NCBI GenBank assembly: GCA_903813345.2
Contig: CAIIXF020000012.1
Coordinates: 27,602,184 to 27,666,183, forward strand
Length of the DNA: 64,000 nt
Origin: Owenia fusiformis
Taxonomy: Eukaryota > Annelida > Polychaeta > Sabellida > Oweniidae
Reading direction: 5' to 3'
Shown: positions 49,672 to 60,586 of the stretch, in pieces
Numbering within the stretch: the stretch's first letter is position 1
Layout of the letters: every line of letters starts with the position of its first letter
Position numbers and translations under genes: made by a program
Notes under the pieces: generated by a model
Told to the model about the DNA's origin: nothing
Seen by the model: the letters and a program-made list of their open reading frames with translations, nothing else
The model's database searches: none

Positions 49672-52600
49672 ATGCCTCAATTGGGGGTGAATCTACGGGT
49701 TACTTCTAACCTAAATCAGGGGGGACGAAAGTACATGGAGGATATGGTCGCAGTTCACTTCGAAGAGGCAGAAGACTCCAAGGAAATTACGTTTGCATAC
49801 TTCGGAGTTTTCGATGGTCATGGCGGGCATTCCGCTGCTAAATTTGCCAAGGAAAATTTAATCCATCACATTACACGTCAAAAAGGCTTCGAAAGTTCTG
49901 ATCATGAAGAAATCAAAGAGGCAATAAGAGATGGATTCTTGTCGTGCCACCAGGCAATGTGGAAAGACCACCGTAAGTATCGATTATATAAAGTAGATCT
50001 GGGCGATCACTTGGAAAAAGTTGAAATTTTGGCGCCCAATTTCAACTGGTGTTGTTTAGATTTGTTTAATTTATGGCCTTATTTCGAATCGTTTTATATC
50101 AGTGATGACTTCTACATTCATTCAACATTATACTATGGTGGTATTTCGACTTACGAGATCGCTTTTGAATGCGGAAATAAACATCCAGTTTGACTGTGTT
50201 GAAATATGGCGGGTCACTGGTGTACATTTTTTGAACTTTGACCCTGTCCTGTGACTGATGTTATTGTTGTTTGGAGGTCATCATGTCATTGGTAATGTAC
50301 TGACTATCAATACAATGTTGTTGTTATTACAGTTTCATCATAATTCAATCCGATGGGTCTGTGCCTGTTAAAGATTAGAACTATCTGACCTGACCCTCAT
50401 GAACATGAATAAATTATGATAATGTGACCTACTTTGGCATGAGTCCAACCATAAGTCTGTACATGTCTAAATTCTTGTGTTTACTTGTCTATTTACTTAC
50501 CTTTTATATTGTAAACTTATCAGTCAATCAATGACGTATCGATTTACAGTAATATCGCAGATAACCTATGAAAACTTTGGATCATACGAGCAAACTGTAG
50601 TTAGGCAAAAAATGGCAAGGCTTGTTCAAAAAATTTAGATGTTTGGTATGAAGAATCATGGGCTTTCAACTAGAATTGAAAGCCCATGGAAGAATTAACA
50701 TTAGCCATGCATAAGCTATTGATTAGCCATAATTGCTACCACAGAACTACCTATATACTGTATTATATCATAATTGCTTGAATCATGCACATTTGTTAAT
50801 AAGTGTGATTTAATGGTGCAATTTATCCAACATTTACTGCATTCGGTGAATGATCGTCATTCTCATCCAAATTCTTCTCCACTGATCCAGAGTTATTGTT
50901 CTGTATCGCCAGAATTGGTGGTAAGTTTCAACTTTACTTTGCCAAATTTTTCAGCTTCACTCCTTGGGAATGGCTTGGAGAAATATATGACTTCACACCA
51001 ACTCACCTTCACTTCATGCATTTTTATATTTTTCAGCTAATTGGCCAAAGACTGCCAGTGGATTTCCAAGTACAGCTGGTACAACAGCGAGCATCTGTAT
51101 CATACGTGACTGCCATCTATACATAGGCCACTGCGGTGATTCTGGAATTGTCCTTGGCTACCATGAACAGCCAAATGATATTGGGATGACCACTAAACAA
51201 CTAACAAAGGTAAAGTACACTGTAGTTGTAGTATGATAAACCCTGAGCTCTACATCAAATACACAATGTCCTCATCCTCTGACAATGACCCTGTCATCAA
51301 TTAAGAATTGCAGTGGTTTCATTAGCAGCAGGAAACAGGTGATTTTCAATGGTTGTTTTCACTAAATCGCCTGTCATTTTTAGGGACTTTTCCATGCTAA
51401 ATTTATGATTTATGAAACCCCTATTAAAGTGGGTGATATTGTTAAAGGTACCAGTTACATTGGTTGGTACTCTGTGCATGTAACGATAATTCCAATTTTG
51501 CAATTGCGTGTGGTTACATTGCTGCAATAGTGCAATGCCTTGCTAGATGTGATGTTTTAAAGGTTGAAGCTGTGCATAGTATGAAATCAATGAAGGGAAG
51601 CATAAAGATTGTTGCTCATCAAAGATTTCTGAATCAACAAGATTAAAGGTTCTCAGTCAAATATCCAAAATAAATTCCACCATTTTCTGCACCATTTTTG
51701 TTGCAGGTAGTACAGAACTTTGTTAACCAAGAATTTTTACACCTGGTTGAACTACAGTCATCATAGTTAAAAATTATTTAAACTTTGAAAACAAAACAGA
51801 ATCTAAATGGCAGAATTTTTTATCTTCACTTCAGTTGTCAAGAAGGTAGTCCTTATAACCAAATATAAACTGTTATTCTACTTGACTGTAAATGATAAAT
51901 TCTTCATTTTAAGGTCATGCTTGGGTTTCAGTTAAAGCCGGGCTTGTCTATGCAAGAAACTCATTGACATTTGTGTGGTCAGCCAAATTGTAAGATTCAT
52001 AATCGTTGGTTTACATAAAAGTTGCAATTAAGGTTTTCAAATAATATGCATCATTTAGGCAATATTTAAAACATTCATTAAAACAGTCCATTGCCTGATT
52101 AATATAGTCTATAAAGGTTGTGCATTTTCCTCAATATATTCATTATGCCAATTGTTAATCAGAGGATAGCTATAAGGGTAGCATGATTGATATATTCATG
52201 TTTATGTTTAATTTGCATTGCATGATATCATCTGTTAATACTATCACATGACAACACTGTTGCATAATTTGAAGCATAAATTTTGACCCTCATGAAGAAC
52301 ATGTGCTTAATGATCTCCATGCATTGCTGGTGGCAATGTTACTGGGTTGTAAATAATTTTAGTCAGATCTGACCATTTTTTCCCCATCAATGGTCAATGG
52401 ATTCAGCCGTAGCTAATTATTGCCTGTTAATTCCAATATCTGTTGGTTGAGGGGGGATTTCTTGACTGTTTCTATGTTAACTTGTACATCGATTGTGCCA
52501 GTTGTTTTCACTCATTTAAACTGTTCTCAAAATGCTTGTGAAACCTCTTGATATTTAAGAATCTTTTGATTTATTGTGTATGGTCATGTTTAATATTTTG

Positions 52601-55600
52601 TAATATTTTTATAGGACCATAAACCTGAGAGTCCAGAGGAGCGCCGACGTATTGAAGAATGTGGGAGTGCAGTTATAGCCAAATCTGGGGTGAATCGTGT
52701 TGTGTGGAATCGTCCAACCAAAGATCACAAAGGACCAATCAGACGTAGCACTCATATTGATAAGATTCCATTCTTGGCTGTCGCCCGGTCTTTAGGTAAG
52801 AATCTATTGTGAATAATTTGACCTGATGAAATGTGAAGATGGGGTAACATATTGTTTTAGTGACAGGCATCAACAGTCGGATATGTGACAAATAGTTACA
52901 CTTCTGAAACCATTTGCAAAATTAACAATACCCAAGTGTTGATATTGTGTCATGTAAATAATACCTTGTTTGTTTATCTAAATGATAAAATATGGAAGAT
53001 ACACTATTTAGGTCCAAATAGACAGCTTATATTGCCCACACTTCAGGCATTTTTTTTAGTCTAATTGATGTGATTTGAGCAAATTATCTGGACACTTTTG
53101 GGTTACCATTATCCAGTGTAAAAAACTTACCTTTGTCATCAATGATGTATTTCCTTAAGAAATGTTACATATTTTCTCTGTTCCTAGGTGACCTATGGAG
53201 CTATGACTGGGACAAAGACACATTTGCCGTCTCTCCAGAACCCGATGTCTATGCGTACAAACTTGACCCCAAGAAAGATCGCTGTTTGGTGCTAGGAAGT
53301 GATGGCCTATGGAACATGATCAGAAACTATGAATCAGTAGATTGTGTTAATTACATAGAGAGGGAAACTAAGAGAAGGATTGTCTATAAACTGGTAAGTA
53401 TCATTGTTTGTTCCTCATAAGGGGTTAACTGATAAAATTATGAGTTACTGAGGGACAACAAATCAACTGTCACCTTTCCACCTTTTAACTATATAATAAA
53501 TGCTGAAATTTGCCTGTCTAACAATTCCACTAAAGACAGATTTTATTAAGAGTTTACATGACCTGCTTTTTGTTGTTGGTTATTATGTCGCCACCATAAG
53601 TGGTGAAAGTTATAGTCTCCAACTTTTTTGTGGATGGTGTTTAGCGGGCCGTGGTCTGCATCTGTTACAAATGGCAGGTAGTGACATATTATACAAATAG
53701 TGACTGCAATTGAGGGCAATAGTGTAAATTATTTCCCCGAGGGTATATCCTCTAATATCCCAAGGGGAAATCATTTACACTATTGCTCGAAATTAGGTAG
53801 TCACTATTTGTTTTATTATATACCCTATAATGATTTGTGTCCTGTTTCTTCTGCGTAGGCCAAAAAGGCTGAGAAAGCCCCCTCCCTGGGTACATTGTTA
53901 GCATTATAAGCTGTGACATCATAATATGCTCAACAGAAATTTCTGAGACTCTCACTTGACAAATTCAATTGTGTTGAACACGCAAAATAGATTATCATAA
54001 CACTTGAAATTACACAGACGTATTGAGCTTAGGGAACTTTATCCACATTGCTTATATTGTATCGTTCACACACGTCTTTCATGGTGAACAGAGTTGATTT
54101 TTTGTGTTTGTGTTCATCCTCCATTTTTCTGTTTTCGTCTGCGCAATGATGATGCGCAGACGTTTCCAAGGGTAATAGAAGTTGCAATCGTGACGTCAGT
54201 GGGCAATCATTCAAATGTATATTCCCGCTTTTTACATTTTGAGGGAATATAACTTTCGAGGGGAAATAGTAAAACTATTTTGGAACACGTGACTAGGTAT
54301 TGACCAATCAGAATTAGTGTTACATATTGGGTATATAATAATGCAAGTTAATGTCTTGTATACTAATTGTAGAAGGAATTTCAACAACTGATTTTGAGAC
54401 TTACAGAAAATCGATAGACTTGGCATGCATTTTACCAATTCATTGCACATGGTTACAATGGTTTGATGGCTGGCCGTATGTTAAGTAATTTTTAAGTATT
54501 TTTGTTAAATAAATTTCAATTTTGATTTCAGGGAGATCCTAATTTCTGGATTAACCCAGCTCTATCTTTGACAGACTATGCTATAGAGCGCTGGAATGAG
54601 CGTGGTCTACGAGCTGATAACACAACAGCTATGGTCATAATGATTGATCCCCCAGGTCCGACCAGGAAACAGCGCCTCATGCGCTGGCGAGAGGAAATGA
54701 TAAAACGTCGTAATGATGAATGGGGAAAATCAGGACGTACTGGTGCGAGTCCAGTCGCAGAAATTGAGGTTAAAAATGGTGATGAAGAAGTTTCTGACGC
54801 TGAAGCTGCCGCCGTGGCTAAAGAGCAGGAGGATAAGGGACATATAACTGTCTCTAGAAACCTAAAACATCATAGAATTCAAGATTGCGAGAATCAGAAT
54901 GTCGTCAACACGCAAAGGAATAATTTCTATTATGGTAGCAAAAAAATGGATCCTCCCAAAACCCCAATGGCAAATGACAGTGATATTTCATATACAGTCA
55001 ATACTGTGAAATCTCCAACTCCATGTGGCTCAAATAATTCTACCCCAAAGAGAAGCCCAAGTACGGAAAGTGAAGATGAGGATTCAAGGCCTAAAAGTGC
55101 CAAACGTATGAAATGCTCCGTTGAGACGAGATCCCATTCACAGATGTTGAACACAATGAAATACAGAGCTGGGAAAGGGATTAGACCAGCGTCTTATTCA
55201 GAACCTCGTAAGTCTAGAACTGTAGCGCATTTTGCCGCAAAGCGTGCTTCTGTGGATCCCACAAATACTGTCAAAGTATTGACACCCTCAAAATACAGGA
55301 AAACCCCCCAAAGTAAACTTGTAAGGAAAGTCACACCTACCCCCGATTCTGGAAGAAAAATCACCTTAAATAGTAATCTTCTAGAGAAATCAGAACAATC
55401 CATCAAGTACCTGACACCAACTAAATATCGTCAAGTCTCGAAAGTGGAATCCATAGGATTAATTAACAAAGCGAAAACACCACTTGTGTTTTGCAAAACG
55501 GAGTCCAAAACTGCTGCTAAACAAGGACAACCTCTTGACCTTTCCAAAAAGACTGTTGTTCCTGAAAGTCCAATATCTGATCTAAGTGGCGCTCCAAAAT

Positions 55601-56019
55601 CCACCCCGACCATTACCCAAAATGCAACACATATGCAATTAAGGAACTCTGGGAAGAAACGTACTTTATCAATGGAGAACAGTACCCCAAAGGAGACCCC
55701 TGTTGAAAATAATATCGTAGATTCCTCAATTTTGCGTGACGTTGATCCGGAGCAGACACCTAGGAGGTCATCCCGCAAGTCAACCTCCAAATTCAAAACC
55801 CCAAACTCAGATCCTAAAAGTTTGGAAAATATTCAAATGCAAAAACATCGTAGAAGTCATAGTATGCCAATTCCAAGAGCAATTACAGAGAATGTGATTG
55901 GACGACGGAGGAGTAGTCGAGAAAAATTCACATCGTTGAAGCGTAAACTGCCTTCAGCTATGATTTACGAAGAAGCTCATAGATCCAAATTGGTGCGTTC
56001 TGGTCGTAGCAGTAGATGA
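49672..56019 (+). CDS. PPM1D: PPM1D / Wip1-type PP2C serine/threonine phosphatase
   Basis: Five exons: 49672-49972, 51037-51209, 52615-52795, 53188-53393 and 54532-56019, all GT/AG and in phase, giving 782 aa (human 605). The start [20 protein letters not shown] matches the family N terminus. Metal-binding PP2C motifs are intact: YMEDM (Asp24), [10 protein letters not shown] (Asp48), GHCGDSG (about 135), VLGSDGLWN (about 257) and RADNTTAMV (about 316). The stretch [17 protein letters not shown] corresponds to the basic loop of Wip1. The enzyme dephosphorylates ATM-pathway targets such as p53 and Chk kinases in vertebrates. The C-terminal 450 residues, all in exon 5, are low-complexity, Ser/Thr-Pro-rich and basic. 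They contain PLDLSKK at residue 621 and a basic end (GRRRSS, LKRKL) like a nuclear localisation signal. Confidence 0.95.
51309..51425 (+). mobile_element. GGTTTCATTAGCAG MITE copy in PPM1D intron 2
   Basis: Starts GTGGTTTCATTAGCAGCAGG, contains AACAGGTGATTTTCA, AAATCGCCTGTC and TTTTTAGGGACTTTTCC, and ends ATGAAACCCC. Related to 4343-4515 and 30600-30672. The terminal GGTTTCAT/ATGAAACC pair suggests short inverted repeats. Confidence 0.6.
53690..53812. repeat. Foldback hairpin in PPM1D intron 4
   Basis: CAAATAGTGACTGCAATTG and onward (GGGCAATAGTGTAAATTATT) pairs with the inverted CACTATTGC and TAGTCACTATTTG at the right, with a gap in the outer arm. Related GGGGAAAT and ATAGTAAAACTATT fragments occur at 54245-54275. 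Confidence 0.65.
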
Positions 56020-57075
56020 ATTATTGCAGTATTGGATTTGAATTTGTATATACAACTGAAGTTGGGACTTGTCTTTATACCGACATGTTGAAAACCTCAT
56101 TAAATTCATAACTTTTCCTTGTCTTCTCCCCCTTCAAAAAATGATTTATGAAGAAAAAATGAAGTTTTGAAATTAAGCTCACTTCTTAAGAAAACAATTT
56201 AAGAGATATTTTATTGACCTTATCCTTTCACAATGAGTTTATTAAGTTGTGGAAATGTTAAAATTGAGCATATATTTGGAAGATGAGCAGAATGCGAGAT
56301 GACCAATTACTTTTAGTTTGATTTAAAGATGGCAGCAAAATGCAAATATCATATTTGATCTTTACATGATGCAAAGCTGTAAAGTGACAATGTGTTTCCT
56401 TTTTCCAATTTTCTCAAATTCACCTGCCAGAAAACTGCAATCATTTTCACTATTAAATTTGTGAATTATATACATTTAATTTACATTAAATTACATTGAG
56501 GCTAGCAAAACTGAATGTATTGCATGGATGAAAATTCAAAATGCATTTCCTGTATGACATGATCTCAATCAATATTTCATGTTGAAATTGTATGTAATTT
56601 AGTATTAAGGAGGTGAGCATGTTTATATTATATCTTAGTAATAAACGATGTGTCGTGGATGCAAAAATTCATGAAAGCATAGCGAAAATTGTAAATGCCA
56701 TGGTTGGTAAGGAATTTCACTACCTACTAAGATTGAATGACTGTTTAATAAGTTCATATACCTCAAGAAACGTTTAATATTTTGTACTTGTCTAATTTGT
56801 GAATAGAGGTTATTTGAAAGTCCTGTTACATTAGACAATTTTGATGCATAATGGATTCAGAATATAACACAATTCGTTCCATTATCACGCTGTGAGTTTG
56901 TGTGGAATGGCTTTAAATTCTATGAAACTTGCAATTGTGGATTTGTGATCATCTATGTTGTAATGGTAGCAATATTTGGAATAGTATTACAATTTTTGTG
57001 TACATAGATGGGACATTAAAATTCCACACAATTTTAGTAACCTTCAAAGATAGACAGAGTTACATAGGTTACTAT
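56020..57075. other. PPM1D 3' flank
   Basis: AT-rich DNA with no recognised gene or repeat. A possible distal poly(A) signal for PPM1D is AATAAA at 58541-58546. Confidence 0.35.
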
Positions 57076-57882
57076 CACTGATCGGTATCAAGCAATGGTT
57101 ACGGCCATCACTTCGATTGCGGACGGGAAGTTTAGATTTCGATATTTTTAGTTTTCATTGAATTAAACTACTTTGTATCAAAGAAATGCTTTGATATTTG
57201 AACTAAATCAGACTAATATGACATGGAAACTCTGGAGTATGATCATTTGTTCATATGTGTATGCACCACATTTCAATGAAACCCGTATATTCCACTGCTT
57301 AATCTCTTGAATCCCAGGCTCAAAAATTGGCATGAAACCAGAGAATTTTTCATTTTTTGCCACCTTTTGACATTTTATTACATACCTATACAACTTTAGA
57401 TGCTCAGCTTAGTAAAATTGGACGGCAGAGATCATTTCTACACGTTTTAAAACAATTTTTGTGTAAATTGGATGAAAATTGTTCAAATGAGAGCAATTTT
57501 TGTGAAAAATTTTGTGACGGATTTTCTCGTCCCTCTGGGCACCAGTCTTATTTCATTTGTGATGGATATATCCGTCACTCTGGGTATTCAAGAGGTTAAA
57601 GGAGGGTGACTGGAAATGTATGATATGGTAACAGTCATGAAACCCAAATCCCAGTAACCTACCCTTAAGCTGTGGAAGATATCGTTGAATTGTGGTGCTA
57701 TGCACACTATATGAACAATTGATCATTCTCCACAGTTTCCATGTCATATTAGCCTGGTTTAGCTCAAATATCAAAGCATTACATCAACTATAAGTAGTTT
57801 AATTCAATGAAAACTAAGAAGTATCGAAATCGACACTTCCCGTCCACCATCGGCTGTAACCTTCGCTTGATACTGACCAGTG
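57076..57882. mobile_element. Foldback element with CACTGATCGGTATCAAGC ends
   Basis: Left end CACTGATCGGTATCAAGCAA and the right end GCTTGATACTGACCAGTG are inverted repeats, and the arms extend well beyond 150 bp (AATTAAACTACTTTGTAT versus its inverse, CATATTAG/CTAATATG, GATCATTTGTTCAT). It belongs to the family at 10284-10650. The left and right arms are separated by a later insertion at 57303-57595. Confidence 0.75.
57303..57595. mobile_element. piggyBac-like MITE nested in a foldback element
   Basis: Ends TCTCTTGAATCCCAGGC and GGGTATTCAAGAGG with TTAA outside (57299-57302 and 57596-57599). Interior shared with 17269-17524 (inverse orientation), such as AACCAGAGAATTTTTCATTT. Insertion into the foldback element makes the relative age clear. 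Confidence 0.75.
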
Positions 57883-58571
57883 ATAATAGAATTAATTTTA
57901 GTTATAACTTATTGTTTCATTTTCTAAACATAAAACATTGTGAATTTAGAATTATTTCTTATTAGTCTAGATTGGATTTTAGGTGTATGTTTTTTCATAT
58001 TTGCCTACTTTAGAGGCGGTCTTAGGTATTTCGTAGTCTTAGTTATTTATGAGCCATGTAAATATTGTATGTAAACAGTTATTGTAAAACAAATTATTTG
58101 CAATTTTGAATTTGTCAATATTATTGTACTCTATACACTGTCTTGTGTTATTTCATGATAGAGTCTGATGTCATGATATAGGGAGAAAAATAATATTAGA
58201 ATATTTTCTGTCCCTATATCTTGACACTGTTGACACTTCGTAAACCTTTCCCCTTGGTGTAACTTTCCTTAGTCACCATTTTGCTAGTTTCAGCTCAATT
58301 TAGTCAGAAAAGTTAGTTTGCCTCACAGTCGATTGATGATGCACATATAAATGCTTGACATTTTGTGGCATTTAGAGATCAGCTAGAAACTGACCTAGCT
58401 TGTAATATTTATCCCTATATTGTATGTAAAAGCACTTTAAGGTCTTAACTCAAATGTTGAATTTTAAGAGTATATTATAATGTTGATACTGTGTTACAAT
58501 ATTTCATATATTTTAGTAACAATAGCTATTTAAACAAAATAATAAAGCACGATATAGAAAATATTGTTCTA

Positions 58572-58732
58572 TAGTAAAACCTGTGTATAGTGAACACTAT
58601 TAGAACCAGAATAGTTTTCTAAGTAGGTATATGTTCACTATTGAGGGACTTTAATACAGAAGTCATTTGAATATGTCCTTGAGACAGAATATGTTCACTA
58701 TGGAGATGTGTTCACTTTGACAGGTTTTACTG
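58572..58732. mobile_element. pogo/Tigger-type MITE
   Basis: TAGTAAAACCTGTGTATAGT at the left pairs with ...TTTGACAGGTTTTACTG at the right. Subterminal GTGAACACTA and ATGTGTTCAC are also inverted. TA is present on both sides (58570-58571, 58733-58734). Confidence 0.65.
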
Positions 58733-58749
58733 TAATTTGATAATCATGT

Positions 58750-58858
58750 GTAGCATCCAAGATATATGGCCCCATGTATATTTGGCAAACCGTGTGCCAG
58801 GCCCCGATGCTGTAGCACATGAGATGTGTAAAGGGGCTATGATATCTTGGATACTAAT
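58750..58858. repeat. Foldback palindrome
   Basis: TAGCATCCAAGATATATGGC pairs with GGCTATGATATCTTGGAT at the right, with CAGGCCCC/GGGGC in the middle. Confidence 0.55.
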
Positions 58859-58980
58859 CATGCATTGAATACTGACAAATGGTTTAACAAAGATATGATT
58901 TCAATGATCCACTAGGATTTTCACTCATTATTTCATGTCTTTGGCAAGGTGAAAACAGAGGAGATCACTGAATTTATATA

Positions 58981-59716
58981 TCACTCCCATTGAACTATAT
59001 CACCCCCATTGAACTACATCACCCCCATTTCACTACATCACTCCCATTGAACTACATCACCCCCATTGAACTACATCACCCCCATTGAACTACATCACCC
59101 CCATTGCACTACATCACTCCCATTGAACTACATCACCCCCATTGAACTACATCACTCCCATTGAACTATATCACCCCCATTGAACTACATCACCCCCATT
59201 GCACTACATCACTCCCATTGAACTACATCACCCCCATTGAACTACATCACCCCCATTGAACTACATCACCCCCATTGCACTACATCACTCCCATTGAACT
59301 ACATCACCCCCATTGAACTACATCACCCCCATTGAACTACATCACCCCCATCGCACTACATCACTCCCATTGAACTACATCACCCCCATTGAACTACATC
59401 ACCCCCATTGCACTACATCATTCCCATTGAACTACATCACCCCCATTGAACTACATCACTCCCATTGAACTACATCACTCCCATTGAACTACATCACCCC
59501 CATTGCACTACATCACTCCCATTGAACTACATCACCCCCATTGAACTACATCACTCCCATTGAACTATATCACCCCCATTGAACTACATCACTCCCATTG
59601 TACTATATCCCCCATTGAACTACATCACCCCCATTGAACTACATCACTCCCATTGAACTACATCACTCCCATTGAACTACATCACCCCCATTGAACTACA
59701 TCACTCCCATTGAACT
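58981..59716 (+). repeat. 19-bp minisatellite, about 38 copies
   Basis: Unit CATCACCCCCATTGAACTA with two common variants (CATCACTCCC and ATTGCACTA). Variants recur in a loose higher-order pattern, suggesting expansion of multi-unit blocks. Direct repeats without spacers; not a CRISPR array. Confidence 0.93.
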
Positions 59717-60586
59717 GCTAATACAAAGACATTTTAGTTATGCCATCTCCAGAATAGATTAAAATGGAAAAGAGCTCCCATCTCAACATTAAGTGGTATA
59801 CAATAGGCAACATCAATGCCCAACCAACTCCTGTGATGTGCTGATGTCATATTTTACCCAGACCTGAAATCCTTAATTTCTGATCGTGATATAATCAACT
59901 TTTTCAAACACATCGTGTTGATACCATTTCAATTAATAGCGCTTGAGTTCCAATTAAAAGTGAATTATCAGTTAAATGGGAGTGACTTTGTGAATTAAAA
60001 GCCAGAATCAAAAAAGAGTACCTTTCAATTATCTAATATTGGTTCGACCTTTCACTAATTTACCAATACATTTTTTATTTACATTTGTCATAACTATTGA
60101 AATTTTGTACAATGTACAGAAATCAGTAGCCTTGTATCATGTTTCTGTGTGGATGTGTTAACTACCCCCCCCCCACACCATCCCCTTAGTGATAGGTAGA
60201 TAAAGAGGGGATGGGGTGCAGAAACAGAAACATGACAATACTGTCCTTAAAATGCAAATGTGAGTATTGTTTAGTAAGGACCTCCATATATGCAGATATG
60301 TACATAAAAATAAAAAATATATTATAAAATGAAAATGAAAGTTTTGTTTAATAGAGTTGTTTCAAACTCGCCGACTTCGATAACAGAGTCCCGACACCGA
60401 CTTGGTTACTGTAAATCGATACTGTAATTATGTATTTTCAAAGTTTATTTTTGAGGTTAATATCTACCTAATTCAATTGGATTGTTTCAAGCTTCCGACT
60501 ATGGAACACGAAATGATATTTGTTGACTATATAATCAGAGGGACATAATATTCTGTTATGTATTCACTGGGTTTTTATTATTAATA
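59717..60586. other. Non-coding stretch
   Basis: AT-rich DNA with a poly-C tract at 60165-60173 and no recognised gene or repeat family. Confidence 0.35.

Noticed and set aside
49672-50193. 173-residue ORF as a short phosphatase
   Set aside because: A strong donor (GTAAGT at 49973) and the in-phase exon at 51037 show it is PPM1D exon 1 read into the intron.
54568-54600. Position 54568 as a start codon for the PPM1D tail ORF
   Set aside because: The codon is TTG inside exon 5, and the frame continues 12 codons back to a good acceptor at 54531.
58981-59716. CRISPR-like array
   Set aside because: Direct repeats have no unique spacers and the sequence is eukaryotic; it is a minisatellite.
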